Below, one piece after another: positions 1 to 9,553 of a stretch of 64,000 nt of DNA (position 1 is its first letter; every line of letters starts with the position of its first letter). Where the stretch lies: the NCBI RefSeq assembly GCF_042678405.1, contig NZ_JBHTLI010000002.1, positions 124,001 to 188,000 on the forward strand, given 5' to 3'. The position numbers were made by a program, and so were the translations under genes. Under the pieces are notes generated by a model that did no database searches, was not told where the DNA came from, and worked only from the letters and a program-made list of their open reading frames with translations. The stretch is from Salegentibacter_A chungangensis (GTDB lineage: Bacteria > Bacteroidota > Bacteroidia > Flavobacteriales > Flavobacteriaceae).

Positions 1-78
1 CTACAAGAAATCATTGAAATCAATATAAATCCTAAGATTAAAAATCTTTTCATCGGAACACTTTTTAAGGTTAATTGA
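1..78 (+). CDS. 3' end of a gene cut by the window edge
   Basis: Frame 1 is open from base 1 for 25 codons and closes with TGA at 76-78; the visible tail ends in FIGTLFKVN. The gene start is outside the window, so the product cannot be named. It precedes a polysaccharide acyltransferase on the same strand, which makes a glycan-related function plausible but unproven. The open stretch is short enough to occur by chance. Confidence 0.4.
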   Translation, partial: LQEIIEININPKIKNLFIGTLFKVN

Positions 79-231
79 TTGAAATATAGAAGAATACACA
101 CACCATTAAAAGAGCCGACACGTATTTTCGTTGAAAATCAAAATTGATCTGTTAAAATGCAGGGCTCCTTCTTTTTTCTTACAAAGAGGAATATTAAAAT
201 AATATTTACCTAACGAGTGTCTCAAAACCGG

Positions 232-239
232 TATATTTG
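232..239 (+). promoter_or_regulatory. -7 box candidate for the NeuD-like gene
   Basis: TATATTTG fits the Bacteroidota -7 consensus TAnnTTTG and lies 26 bases before the ATG at 266. No clear TTG -33 element is visible at the usual 17-23 base spacing. The box is short and the DNA is A+T-rich, so chance occurrence is possible. Confidence 0.4.
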
Positions 240-265
240 AGAATACTTTATTATTTCAATTTAGA

Positions 266-925
266 ATGAAAAAGAAATTAATCATTTATGGTGTCGGAAA
301 GCTGGCCCAATATGTTCGATATGTTTTTGAAAATGACACTGATTATGATGTGATAGCATATTGCATAGAAGAAAAGCTTTTAGAATCAAATACATTTGAC
401 AATAAACCTTTAATTAATTTTGAACAACTGGGTGAATTATACGAAACTAAATCTGTTAATGTATTTATTGCAGTGGGTAACAATAAAATTAGAAAGCGTC
501 TTTTTAAAGAAACTAAAGAAAAAGGGTATTCTTTGGCTAGCTATATTTCCTCAAAAGCTCAGTTCTGGCCGGATCTAATCACGGGTGAAAATGTGTTTAT
601 TGGAGAAGGTTCTGTAATACAGCCATTTGTTGAAATCGGTGATAACTCATATCTCATCTGTGCCAATATTGGACATCATTCTAAAATAGGAAACCACGCT
701 CTTTTAAGCGTAACCACATTAGGAGGGAACACTCTTATTGGTGATCACTGTTTTTTAGGAATGAATTCTACCGTTAGACACAACATTCAAGTAGGAGAGT
801 ATTCGATAATAGGAATGAATGTAAATATAGAAAAAGACGCCAACCCATATTCCGTTTATTCTAATGGTGGCACAACCTTAAGAAAAATTGACTCGTCGAA
901 ACTTTTAGATCGAATCTTACTTTAA
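266..925 (+). CDS. NeuD/PglD-like sugar O- or N-acyltransferase
   Basis: This 219-residue protein has the two-part layout of the NeuD/PglD family. Residues 1 to about 85 form a Rossmann-like sugar-binding half beginning KKLIIYGVGKLAQ. Residues about 100-190 are hexapeptide repeats of a left-handed beta helix (for example IGEGSVIQPFVEIGDN). Family members transfer acetyl or related acyl groups from acyl-CoA to a sugar amine or hydroxyl. The stop codon overlaps the next start in TAATG, so it is translationally coupled to the GT2 gene behind it. The substrate is not evident; O-acylation of a glycan residue is as likely as nucleotide-sugar N-acetylation, because a separate LegH-type paralogue sits at 22010-22633. 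Confidence 0.75.
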   Translation: MKKKLIIYGVGKLAQYVRYVFENDTDYDVIAYCIEEKLLESNTFDNKPLINFEQLGELYETKSVNVFIAVGNNKIRKRLFKETKEKGYSLASYISSKAQFWPDLITGENVFIGEGSVIQPFVEIGDNSYLICANIGHHSKIGNHALLSVTTLGGNTLIGDHCFLGMNSTVRHNIQVGEYSIIGMNVNIEKDANPYSVYSNGGTTLRKIDSSKLLDRILL

Positions 926-1866
926 TGAACTTTGAAGAATTTCAAAATATTTACCAACACACTCTTCCAGAGCATTTTAAAAACAGTGTTAGTTCAAAAC
1001 CTTTAGTAAGCATCTGTGTTCAAACCTTTCAACATGCAAATTATATCTCTACCTGCCTGGATTCTTTACTTAATCAACAAGTAAATTTTGAATATGAAAT
1101 ATTGCTTGGGGAGGATAACTCTAATGATTCGACAAGAGATATTTGCATCACTTATGCAAAAAAATATCCAGATAAGATAAGATTATTTCTTCATCATAAT
1201 GAGAATAAAATAAGAATAAACAATATACCTACAGGTAACTTTAATGCCCTTTATAACTTCTTTCAGGCACGGGGGAAATATATAGCATTTTGTGAAGGGG
1301 ATGATTATTGGACAGATAAAAAGAAACTTCAAAAACAAGTAGATTTTCTAGAAAGTAATAGGGAGTACATTCTTACATTTCACCAGTATGAGGTTAATCT
1401 CTCTAAAAACCTAACAGAAAACCAAGAACAAAAATTAGATCAACAATTGTCTGATATAGAATCAAGGGATCTACAGTGTTTAATTTACCAACCTCTTCTT
1501 TCTACTGTTTGCTTCAGAAAACAATTCCAAGAACTTCCCTATCAATTAGGCGAAGTTATTAATGTAGATAGTTTTTTATTGAGTGTGTTAGGAGGGTTTG
1601 GAAAAGCTAAATTTATTAATAATATAAACCCTTCTGTGTATAGAAAACATAAAGGCGGTATCTGGACAAGCAAGGAAAGGGTGCAAAAACTTGAAATTAA
1701 GACATATACCTATAAGAAACTGATAGAGTACCATAAACAGCAAAAACAAAAAAGTACCGCAAAATGTTTAGAAAAGGAATTGAAGAATATTTATAGAATG
1801 CTTTTTATGCATTTTATGAAAAAGACCCGCATTATTTCAGCCCTTAAATTAACACATAAGATTTAA
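925..1866 (+). CDS. Family 2 glycosyltransferase
   Basis: The 313-residue protein is a GT-A fold glycosyltransferase. The N-terminal strand and loop are LVSICVQTFQHANYI (residues 27-41), the nucleotide-binding acid patch is LLGEDNSNDST (60-70), and the metal-binding EGDDYW motif is at 124-129. Such enzymes add one sugar from a nucleotide-sugar donor at the inner membrane face. It shares a TAATG overlap with the upstream acyltransferase gene. Its stop codon abuts the stop codon of the opposing GT2 gene with no base between, leaving no room for a terminator. Donor and acceptor cannot be read from sequence. Confidence 0.85.
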   Translation: MNFEEFQNIYQHTLPEHFKNSVSSKPLVSICVQTFQHANYISTCLDSLLNQQVNFEYEILLGEDNSNDSTRDICITYAKKYPDKIRLFLHHNENKIRINNIPTGNFNALYNFFQARGKYIAFCEGDDYWTDKKKLQKQVDFLESNREYILTFHQYEVNLSKNLTENQEQKLDQQLSDIESRDLQCLIYQPLLSTVCFRKQFQELPYQLGEVINVDSFLLSVLGGFGKAKFINNINPSVYRKHKGGIWTSKERVQKLEIKTYTYKKLIEYHKQQKQKSTAKCLEKELKNIYRMLFMHFMKKTRIISALKLTHKI

Positions 1867-2724
1867 TTAACCTCCGATCAAAAACTTTAAACGGAACCAA
1901 AACACTTTAACAATTGGTTTTACATAAATAGGATCTATAGCTAGGGCCTTTAAGTAATAATCTTTTGCTTTTAGTCTATTGCCATTTTTTTCATTCAGAT
2001 ACCCCATTAAATAATTAAATCGGCTATTTGAAAACTTATCCTCCAAATATTTTTCCTGATGCTTATTATATAAATATTTATTGGATATCAATTTATTCTT
2101 AATTTTACTGCTAGGCCGATCCTTAAACTTCATATAATAATCAAGAAAAACCTCATCAAGGATTTTAACCTTTAAATTTTTTAAATGAGAAACCCGAATA
2201 CCTAGCTCGTAATTCTCCCCAAACAGCATGTTTTCGTCATAGCCTCCGGCTTCAAGAAAAATCTCCTTTCTATAGCATATACTACCGGCTAAAAAACTCG
2301 CCGTAATACAGTTATAAAGCTTTTCAAGCTTTTTGGGTTTCCAAATAGTATCTCCTGTAGGGGTTAACTTTAGCACTCCCCAAGATATAAGGTCATAATC
2401 GGAATAACCCGACTCTTTCAACCTGAAAAACAGATTGGTTCTTAAACTATCATCAGAATCAAGAAAAAGCAAATAGTTCCCCTTCGATAATTCAGCTCCC
2501 TTATTCCTGGCCGCTGAAACTCCTGAATTAGCCTGTCGGTGATAAGTAATCCTATCATCTTCCAAATAATCACGGACCAAAGAGGCAGTATCATCAGTGG
2601 AACCGTCATCTATAATAATTAATTCCCAATTTCCAGAAGTCTGATGAATTACGCTTTCTATAGCCCGCCACACGGTATGGGACCGATTATAAGTTGGTAT
2701 TATAACAGAAATCTCACAAGCCAT
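1867..2724 (-). CDS. Family 2 glycosyltransferase with TPR-like tail
   Basis: The 285-residue protein shows classical GT2 signatures: SVIIPTYNR near residues 6-14, the IIIDDGSTDDT patch near 36-46, and a LFLDSDDS DxD-type metal site near 90-97. The last 45 residues (NRLKAKDYYLKALAIDP) resemble one tetratricopeptide unit, unusual but seen in some Bacteroidota GT2 enzymes. It is the promoter-distal end of the long minus-strand polysaccharide run, 9 bases after the deacetylase gene. Inverting transfer of one sugar of the repeat unit is the likely role; the specificity is unknown. Confidence 0.85.
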   Translation of the reverse strand: MACEISVIIPTYNRSHTVWRAIESVIHQTSGNWELIIIDDGSTDDTASLVRDYLEDDRITYHRQANSGVSAARNKGAELSKGNYLLFLDSDDSLRTNLFFRLKESGYSDYDLISWGVLKLTPTGDTIWKPKKLEKLYNCITASFLAGSICYRKEIFLEAGGYDENMLFGENYELGIRVSHLKNLKVKILDEVFLDYYMKFKDRPSSKIKNKLISNKYLYNKHQEKYLEDKFSNSRFNYLMGYLNEKNGNRLKAKDYYLKALAIDPIYVKPIVKVFWFRLKFLIGG

Positions 2725-2733
2725 ATATCGTTT

Positions 2734-3696
2734 TTATGCTTTTCTATGGATTTCATCCATAGTATAAGATTGAAATCCAAATCTTTCATTACAAAATTTG
2801 TAATGTTCTAATATTAATTCCAGTTCTCTTAAACTTTCTTCAGGGTCAGCACCAAAATTATGTGGATGCCACCATAGATGATAAATTTTACCCTCTTTTG
2901 CAGCTGTGGTAATTTCACTAAATATTCTTTTTATCCTACGTTTATCTAAAATTGACTTGCCTGAATAAGGTCTTAATAATCTACTCGCTGGTTGAACACT
3001 AAGATTATGGGTTTTACGTATTTCTGAGAAATGGTATGGTTTATCTTTTTTTCCAATATAGGCATCTCCGGTTCTAAAGATCTTTTGCATTAAGGTGTCT
3101 TTCTCAGTATCCTTCCAATACCAGATATTAGGGTTGGAACGGACACTAGTAATTCCTAAGTCACTACAAACCTTCAGGTAGTTTTCATTTAACTGATTCC
3201 GCGGAAAAACTAAAGAGCGTAGATTAGCTCCAAAACTATTAGCTTTTTCGATCGAAAGCTTAAGATCTTCCCTGAAACTTTCTAAATTTTGTCCTTCTTC
3301 TCGGCAATAATAATGTGAATAAGTATGGGTAGCTAACTCCTGATTTTCAGTTTCAATGATTTTTCCAATCAAATCCGGGGCAAAACACAGGTGTCCTGTA
3401 TTCTGATTTTGAATAGAATCACCATATTTATAGGCTGATAGAAGGGTGTTTGTATAATTTGGTTTAATCTCAGGCTTACTAACATTCCATTCATCCCAAT
3501 CTTTATTGAAAAGCATTCCTACTGTAGCCCATGTCGCATGTATACCATATCTTTCAAAATATCGAAGAATTTCCGGAATAACCTTTCTTGTATTGTTAAA
3601 GTAGTTTTCATATTGACTAAACTCTACTTTATCGAACACACCCCATAAAAGTTCAAAATCTAATGAAATAACTAAATCTCCGGATTTTTGTTGCAT
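2734..3696 (-). CDS. Polysaccharide deacetylase-family protein (NodB-like)
   Basis: The 320-residue protein belongs to the carbohydrate esterase 4-like superfamily. Motif 1 appears as LDFELLWG (Asp13, Glu15) in place of the textbook TFDDG, a variant found in a subgroup encoded in capsule and O-antigen loci. Motif 2 is ATHTYSHYY, giving the metal-binding His pair. A WWHPHNFG segment near the C-terminus carries a further conserved His. No signal peptide is visible, so it probably acts on a lipid-linked glycan or precursor in the cytoplasm. It would remove N- or O-acetyl groups, but activity with the altered motif 1 is inferred only. Confidence 0.75.
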   Translation of the reverse strand: MQQKSGDLVISLDFELLWGVFDKVEFSQYENYFNNTRKVIPEILRYFERYGIHATWATVGMLFNKDWDEWNVSKPEIKPNYTNTLLSAYKYGDSIQNQNTGHLCFAPDLIGKIIETENQELATHTYSHYYCREEGQNLESFREDLKLSIEKANSFGANLRSLVFPRNQLNENYLKVCSDLGITSVRSNPNIWYWKDTEKDTLMQKIFRTGDAYIGKKDKPYHFSEIRKTHNLSVQPASRLLRPYSGKSILDKRRIKRIFSEITTAAKEGKIYHLWWHPHNFGADPEESLRELELILEHYKFCNERFGFQSYTMDEIHRKA

Positions 3697-3752
3697 ATAA
3701 AAATTTTAAAATTTTGAATAATCCCTTCAAGCTAATATGACGTAAGCAATCA

Positions 3753-4964
3753 TCAATTGCCTATTACCAGTTCATCCTTAAGCTTTTGTTGTTTAATCTT
3801 TCTTCTTTTCCACATAATTTTATCATATTTCTTTTGGGCGAGGAAATAATAAATTACAAAAAATAGAAAATACATCACCATAGACTTTTGACGCATGATA
3901 ATACCCAGATTCGACATCACAAAGGTCATAGCCAAAGAGGATAAGAAGAATACAGTCAAGCTCATTTTGACACTAATCGGAGATTTTTTTATAAATTTTA
4001 AAAACTTTTTATTTAAAATCTTTAAAAAGAGTAATAAGTAAATAAGGTTTTCTACAGAAACAATTAACCCCAAAATCCCGGGAGCATCCAAAAAAAGAGG
4101 CCGAAACCAAAAAGTGAACAGCTTTAAAGGTAAAGGATAAGCAGCCATGTTTACTCCCGACCCCGCATTATCTAGTTTATTTGAACGAGTTTCGGAAAAA
4201 TCCTGAAAATCCTCTACAAGATCGTCAGACCCCTCCAAACCAGCAACAGCTAAAATTTGATCCTGAACCAACATTAAGCCACCTATCATCACAACATAAA
4301 TCAAAAGCTTTTTCCCGAAAGAAATTTTTTCTTTACCAGTCATGTATCCCAGTACAGTCCCGACAGCAATAAAAAGAAAAACATGGGGCCTTATGAAATA
4401 TATTATTAAAGATCCTATAATTAGGGTTATGAATCTTTTTTTAATATTGGTAATTGAATAAGCAAACATCATTAATCCAAGAAAAATAGGAGCTCCTTTC
4501 CCCAAAGAAGCAGTCCAAAAATGCATATTTGGTAAAAACAATATCAGAATTAAAAAATCAAAGTTTTTAAATACCCGGATCTTGATCGGTATATTTTCTC
4601 TAAAAAATAAATACGCAAACACAAAACCCAAATAACCGAACCATGCATACAGAACCATCATCATTTCATAATTGAAATTAAGATAGTTTATAAAAGGATA
4701 AGATAAAAAGTCAATAAACGTAGTACTGGTTCCAAAAAAGCTACTCCAACTCCGAGAAATCGATTGAGGCCTTAAAAAATACATATGCGAATCTGACCTA
4801 TTCACTAATGCATAGACATAATAAACTCCGAAAAAAAGCAAGTGGTAAAAGTACAGCCCGTTCATTAATTTTTTTGAGAAAAAGGTATGTCTTTTACCCA
4901 TAAAGCTAAATAGCCCTTGATTGATAAATAAAAGAGTAATAACTAATGCTAAAGCTCCAAACAT
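3753..4964 (-). CDS. Polytopic membrane protein, candidate Wzy-type polymerase
   Basis: The 403-residue protein is almost entirely hydrophobic segments, about ten of them, with a longer polar loop around residues 235-270. Wzy O-antigen polymerases have this architecture and very little sequence conservation. The segment FLPNMHFWTASLGKGAPI is reminiscent of EpsG/Wzy-like proteins. No other polymerase candidate appears in the locus, and a Wzx flippase lies at 32636-34084, so polymerisation of repeat units at the periplasmic face is the best guess. Its start codon directly follows the stop of the GNAT gene upstream (0 base gap). Confidence 0.55.
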   Translation of the reverse strand: MFGALALVITLLFINQGLFSFMGKRHTFFSKKLMNGLYFYHLLFFGVYYVYALVNRSDSHMYFLRPQSISRSWSSFFGTSTTFIDFLSYPFINYLNFNYEMMMVLYAWFGYLGFVFAYLFFRENIPIKIRVFKNFDFLILILFLPNMHFWTASLGKGAPIFLGLMMFAYSITNIKKRFITLIIGSLIIYFIRPHVFLFIAVGTVLGYMTGKEKISFGKKLLIYVVMIGGLMLVQDQILAVAGLEGSDDLVEDFQDFSETRSNKLDNAGSGVNMAAYPLPLKLFTFWFRPLFLDAPGILGLIVSVENLIYLLLFLKILNKKFLKFIKKSPISVKMSLTVFFLSSLAMTFVMSNLGIIMRQKSMVMYFLFFVIYYFLAQKKYDKIMWKRRKIKQQKLKDELVIGN

Positions 4965-5906
4965 TTAAAAAAGTTCTAAATCTCCAAGACTATATTCCCA
5001 GTTCTCATTGTTTAAAAAATAACTATCATCTAAATTCTCATCAATCCCTTTAAACGTTAAAATTGGTCCAAATTTCCCGGTAAAACTATAAAAGTTTAGA
5101 GATTCTCCTCCAGGGATATTAAAACTCACTAGGTTAACCCCCAATTCTTTAGTCCAATTTTTAACCTTCTTTTTAAGCGATTTCTTATTATAATCTGACG
5201 ATAGTATTACCTCAGATATCCTTAGTTCCTTAAAATAAGTGTGTTTTTTAACGTATCCTGCAATAAAAAAACCGTTATTAAAGAAAACCTTGTACTTCTG
5301 CAATGGATTATTAACATATCTCCAATTCAGGTAAGACTCAGATTTAGGTGTAAATAATTTACCTGTTTTTTCCAGTTTTTCATTCCAATTATCAAAAAAA
5401 TCCAATTTTATTTCATCATTCCAAACTACACCATACTTTTCTATGTTCTCCTTTTTACTCCAATAAAATGGATTTACAGGAAATACACCCACATTCAGTT
5501 TTCCTACTTCTTCCCATCCCATCTTAAGATAACCAGGTTTACTTTGTTTATTTGGCGTATTAAATACAAAATGATCACCATTATTAGCCGCTACTTCCAG
5601 TGCTTTTTTAGTCAGTTTTTTAAAAATCCCTTTCCCTTGATAATTTGGATGGGTTGCTGTATCTACTGCCCGGAAAGCTGAAAAAACCTGATTTCCTTCC
5701 TGCCATTTCCATCTCATAAAAGCCCTTACTCCAACCACTTCACCTCCTTCCTCGGCTAAAAGAACTAATGACCTCCCGAAAGGATTGTCTACATGCTTAA
5801 ATCTCCATACTTCTTCAGTCTTTTTCGAAGAAGTCTCTCCCAAACTAGCTTTTAAAACTTTCAGTATTTCAGGTATATCTTTATTAACCGCTTCCCTAAT
5901 TTCCAT
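4965..5906 (-). CDS. GNAT-family acyltransferase, polysaccharide-locus type
   Basis: Residues 1 to about 150 of this 313-residue protein form a GNAT domain: strand start EIREAVNKDIPEILKVL, then the acetyl-CoA loop at NYQGKGIFKKLTKKAL (R/Q-x-x-G-K/G motif) near 92-107. The second half, about 160 residues, has no recognisable domain. A clear paralogue with the same layout lies at 9554-10447. A role in acylating an amino sugar or lipid-linked glycan is inferred from the locus; an aminoacyl or other acyl donor is also possible. It is followed without a gap by the Wzy-like gene. Confidence 0.7.
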   Translation of the reverse strand: MEIREAVNKDIPEILKVLKASLGETSSKKTEEVWRFKHVDNPFGRSLVLLAEEGGEVVGVRAFMRWKWQEGNQVFSAFRAVDTATHPNYQGKGIFKKLTKKALEVAANNGDHFVFNTPNKQSKPGYLKMGWEEVGKLNVGVFPVNPFYWSKKENIEKYGVVWNDEIKLDFFDNWNEKLEKTGKLFTPKSESYLNWRYVNNPLQKYKVFFNNGFFIAGYVKKHTYFKELRISEVILSSDYNKKSLKKKVKNWTKELGVNLVSFNIPGGESLNFYSFTGKFGPILTFKGIDENLDDSYFLNNENWEYSLGDLELF

Positions 5907-6005
5907 TATTTCTTTAATTTGCTTTTCAAATACCGGGTTTAATAATTAAGATAATGTGGTTATAAAAGATATAACCGATCTAGATATTGTTTTCATTTGT
6001 AGAAC

Positions 6006-7124
6006 CTAACCTGCTTTGTTATTGAATATATCCTTATAATAATCTTCAAGTTCCTTCACCATCTTTTTTAAACTGAAGTTTTCCACAACCCTTCTCCTAG
6101 CAGCTTTTTTCATTTCAAATAACTTATTCTTATCATCTATCAAAACTTCAGTTAATGCCGAAAGTTTTTCCCACTCTTCAACATTGCAAATCAATCCATC
6201 TTTTTCGTTACGGATAACCTCCTTAATACCACCCGCATTGGTTGACACTATTGCACACTCCATACTCATAGCTTCCAGTAATGCTATTGGTAATCCTTCG
6301 AAGGAAGAACTCATCATAAAAATATCCATAGCTTCAAAATAAGGTCTAACCTCGGTTTTAAGCCCGGGAAAAAAAACCACATCATTCAATTCTAAGTCAT
6401 CACATTCCTTCTTAATTTCTTGTTCCAAGGGTCCAGCTCCAACAATAATTCCATATACTTCCGGGTTATTATTATAAATTTCTTTAAAAGTCCGAAGCCA
6501 CTCTACTAGTCTTTTCTGAAAACGAAAAACAGCCACGTTGCCAATTACTATTGCATTTTTTGGGATCCCCAACTTCTTTCTGACTTCTCCATTTTGAGTA
6601 ATTTTAAAGCTATCCGTATTAACCCCGTTTAATAAAGTTTTCACGGGAATATCTGGTGCAATATTTTTTTGTATTGAATTAGATACATCCTGAGAAACGC
6701 CAAAAGCAAGAGTTTGGCTATTAAATGAATACTTATTAATCCTTTTGGTCACTTCATGATATCGCTCCTGCATATTATGCTCACTATATAATACCGGAAT
6801 CCCTGTGATTTTGTGAACCATTCTTCCTACAAAACCGGCCCAGGGAAGATGACAATGGATAATATCAATATTATTATTCCTGCAATAAGAAATGATCTTG
6901 TTAAATTGGAAAAATAGTTTCAGATTATTCTTGGATTCAAAGCAATTTACTATACCTCCGGCATCCTGAATACTTTCTACCATTTGATCTTTCCAGGGTA
7001 GAAAATAAATATAATGGAACTCAAATTTTTCCTTATTATGAAGTTTCAATGTTTCAGGCAATAACATCTCTGCTCCTCCTCTGCCCAAAGATTTAATTAT
7101 ATGAAGTACTTTCATTTTTCCCAT
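6006..7124 (-). CDS. Family 4 glycosyltransferase
   Basis: The 372-residue GT-B protein begins KVLHIIKSLGRGGAE, the typical glycine-rich start of family 4. Near residue 275 it has FEGLPIALLEA, the EX7E retaining-transferase motif that contacts the donor sugar-nucleotide. The HCHLPWAGF segment near 95 also fits the family. A second Met at residue 4 is an equally good start. It lies in the minus-strand polysaccharide run with 80 to 100 base gaps on both sides. Cytoplasmic-face assembly of the repeat unit is the likely job; the sugar transferred is unknown. Confidence 0.88.
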   Translation of the reverse strand: MGKMKVLHIIKSLGRGGAEMLLPETLKLHNKEKFEFHYIYFLPWKDQMVESIQDAGGIVNCFESKNNLKLFFQFNKIISYCRNNNIDIIHCHLPWAGFVGRMVHKITGIPVLYSEHNMQERYHEVTKRINKYSFNSQTLAFGVSQDVSNSIQKNIAPDIPVKTLLNGVNTDSFKITQNGEVRKKLGIPKNAIVIGNVAVFRFQKRLVEWLRTFKEIYNNNPEVYGIIVGAGPLEQEIKKECDDLELNDVVFFPGLKTEVRPYFEAMDIFMMSSSFEGLPIALLEAMSMECAIVSTNAGGIKEVIRNEKDGLICNVEEWEKLSALTEVLIDDKNKLFEMKKAARRRVVENFSLKKMVKELEDYYKDIFNNKAG

Positions 7125-7204
7125 AAAGGATAAAGTTATTTTAATTGAGTATTAAGACAAGATTTTAAAAAGAATTAAGAATAATATAACAAAAACAGGA
7201 TAGT

Positions 7205-9433
7205 CTACCTACTCCGTACTTCTTCGTACACCGCATTAAATTCTTTAACCAGAGTAGAGTTCATATAATTATTATCTACCATATTCTTTGCTCTATCAAC
7301 CTTTAACCCGTCCTTATTCAGAAATGTGCGTGAAATAGCATTTACAAATTTTTCTACGTCATTTTTAGGTATAAGCTCACCTGTTTCCTTATTAACTATT
7401 TCAGAAACTCCTCCAACATTATATGCTATAACCGGGGTTCTACAATACATCGCTTCCAACAAAACGCCCGGAAGACCTTCAATTATGCTGGGTAAAACCA
7501 GAACATCTCCTGCTTTAATATAAGACAAAGGGTTATTGACAAAACCATAAAAACTAACCTTTTTGCTTAGATTATTAATTCTAACCAAGTTTTCAACTTC
7601 TTTGCGTAAAGGTCCATCCCCAATTAGGTGTAAATGGGCTTGTTCATCAATTTTTAAAAAATTTTCAAAAATCCTGATGAGTCCCTTATGATTTTTTTCA
7701 AAACTAAAACCTCCTACATGAATAATGTGTTTAACCCCTTGAGGTTTTAAACAAATTGGGGATATAGAGTCTATTTGTTCTAAACCTATAGGAATAACCC
7801 GGATCTTTCCTTTTAAAAATGGAAAATGATTAAGCAGGTCCAATTGTGAGGCTTGGGAAACCGATATAACCTGATCTATTGACTTATACAAAAAAGTATT
7901 AAATCCTTTTTGAAAAGTAGAATTTAAATATTGTCCCACTTCACTGGCATTTCTAAATACTATAGGCACATTCCACCTAAACATCAGTTTAGAGAATACA
8001 GCATATTTTAAGGTATCACCAGCATTTGCTTGAATAATGTCAGGTTTAAATTGATTTATAATCCTTGACAGTTTTTTCCAGGCTTTATAATCAAAAACCC
8101 GTTTATTCAAATTTCCATTTAAAGTTAAGATCTCATCTTCCCAAGACAAATCAGCATTTCCCGAAAAAACTGACACCAAAAGAACTTTTTGACCAATTTT
8201 GGTTTGCTTATTAGCTAACTGTGCCGCAAAGGTTTCTGCCCCCCTATTTTGCGGTTTTTGAATTAAATGAAGAACTCTAAGTTTGCTCTTACTTTTTTTT
8301 GCAATAAAATCGACATAGCTTTTTTCGTATTCCTGGGAAATATTTTCAATTTCAAATTGTTCAATTGCCCTTTTTCTGGCTTTGATTCCAAGATGTGTAA
8401 ACTTTTGCGGGTTTTTCAATACCATAATTAATTTTTCACTAAGATCATCCACATCTCCCTTCTTGAAAATTATAGCAGTCTCCTCATTTACACATTCTAA
8501 GTTTTCTGGAATATCAGAAGCGAAAATAATTTTCTCTGCCATCATAGCTTCTATAAGAGCACCTGGCAATCCCTCTGAATAAGAAGGATAAACGAAGAAA
8601 TCGGCCTGCTGCAGTAGCTTATTTATATTCTCTATCCTTCCTAAAAAAGTAATATTATTCTGTAGGTTTAATTTCTTTGTCTCTCTTTCTAATGAATTTC
8701 TATAAGGACCACTCCCAGCGAAGAGTAATTTCACATTTGGCACTTCATTTCTAACCTTGGATAATCCCCTAATTAAATCCATTTGCCCTTTCAGGGGGAT
8801 TAATCTACTTACATTTAGGAGGTTTATTTTATTGGAATCCTTATAATTGACTCCTTTATGACATTCTTTTTCAGGTAAAAAGTCCTTACTGGCTCTTCCT
8901 CTGTGAATTACTTTTATTTTCTCATCTCGAATCCCTAAAGCATTACCTGTAACTTTTTTTATATGATGGGAATTCGAAATAAAATAATCTACATGTGGTG
9001 CCCATTTTTTATCTAAATTGAAAAAATAATTCAATTTAAGTCTGTCAATTAAATTTTTTTCTTTGTAACGTTCTGAAGAATAGGCATTACTTACGAAACT
9101 TCCTACTAAGCAAATTTCTGGGAATTGAATTTTTAGTTTTCTAGCAATTATCTCAGATCGAAATAATGTTGCATGCATTATATCAGGTCTTTCTTGGTTA
9201 AGAATAACCCTCAATTTATCAACGGCTTTGCTAAAGGCATATTTTTCAACTAAATCTAAGGAATACACTTTGACCCCTCTTTCTTCCAAAGTTGACTTAA
9301 GCATATCTCCCTGATATATATGCACAAAAACGGGCTGAGTATCTTTAAAGTTACTGGCTATTTCTACAAGACTCTTTTCTGCTCCATAGCCCTCCAAAGT
9401 ATCAATCACGTATAAAACCTTTATTTTTGCCAT
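7205..9433 (-). CDS. Tandem family 4 glycosyltransferase (two catalytic domains)
   Basis: This 742-residue protein carries two complete GT4 units. Unit one (about 1-370) starts KVLYVIDTLEGYGAE and has SEGLPGALIEA with Glu287 and Glu295 as EX7E. Unit two (about 384-742) restarts with LRVLHLIQKPQNRGAE and ends with IEGLPGVLLEA. The linker is short and rich in Lys and Ser (residues 376-384). Both units keep catalytic motifs, so the protein could add two consecutive sugars, as some capsule synthases do. The frame is continuous; no stop or shift separates the halves. The fusion point corresponds to about base 8284. Confidence 0.88.
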   Translation of the reverse strand: MAKIKVLYVIDTLEGYGAEKSLVEIASNFKDTQPVFVHIYQGDMLKSTLEERGVKVYSLDLVEKYAFSKAVDKLRVILNQERPDIMHATLFRSEIIARKLKIQFPEICLVGSFVSNAYSSERYKEKNLIDRLKLNYFFNLDKKWAPHVDYFISNSHHIKKVTGNALGIRDEKIKVIHRGRASKDFLPEKECHKGVNYKDSNKINLLNVSRLIPLKGQMDLIRGLSKVRNEVPNVKLLFAGSGPYRNSLERETKKLNLQNNITFLGRIENINKLLQQADFFVYPSYSEGLPGALIEAMMAEKIIFASDIPENLECVNEETAIIFKKGDVDDLSEKLIMVLKNPQKFTHLGIKARKRAIEQFEIENISQEYEKSYVDFIAKKSKSKLRVLHLIQKPQNRGAETFAAQLANKQTKIGQKVLLVSVFSGNADLSWEDEILTLNGNLNKRVFDYKAWKKLSRIINQFKPDIIQANAGDTLKYAVFSKLMFRWNVPIVFRNASEVGQYLNSTFQKGFNTFLYKSIDQVISVSQASQLDLLNHFPFLKGKIRVIPIGLEQIDSISPICLKPQGVKHIIHVGGFSFEKNHKGLIRIFENFLKIDEQAHLHLIGDGPLRKEVENLVRINNLSKKVSFYGFVNNPLSYIKAGDVLVLPSIIEGLPGVLLEAMYCRTPVIAYNVGGVSEIVNKETGELIPKNDVEKFVNAISRTFLNKDGLKVDRAKNMVDNNYMNSTLVKEFNAVYEEVRSR

Positions 9434-9553
9434 ATTAAATTAAAGTAAATGGAACTTAATCCCATTTTGTTTCTAAACATTCGTGGAATTTTGTCATCTC
9501 CACTCCTACAGATAAAAACAATTTTGTATTTTTAAAACACTAACCTTGTATTC

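Noticed and set aside
113..180. GAGCC/GGCTC pairing with a T-rich tail before the first complete gene as a terminator
   Set aside because: The stem has only 5 base pairs around a loop of about 50 bases; unlikely to form.
7205..9433. Two separate GT4 genes joined by a sequencing error
   Set aside because: The frame is continuous through a plausible Lys/Ser linker and no second start with spacing typical of the locus is visible; still not excluded.
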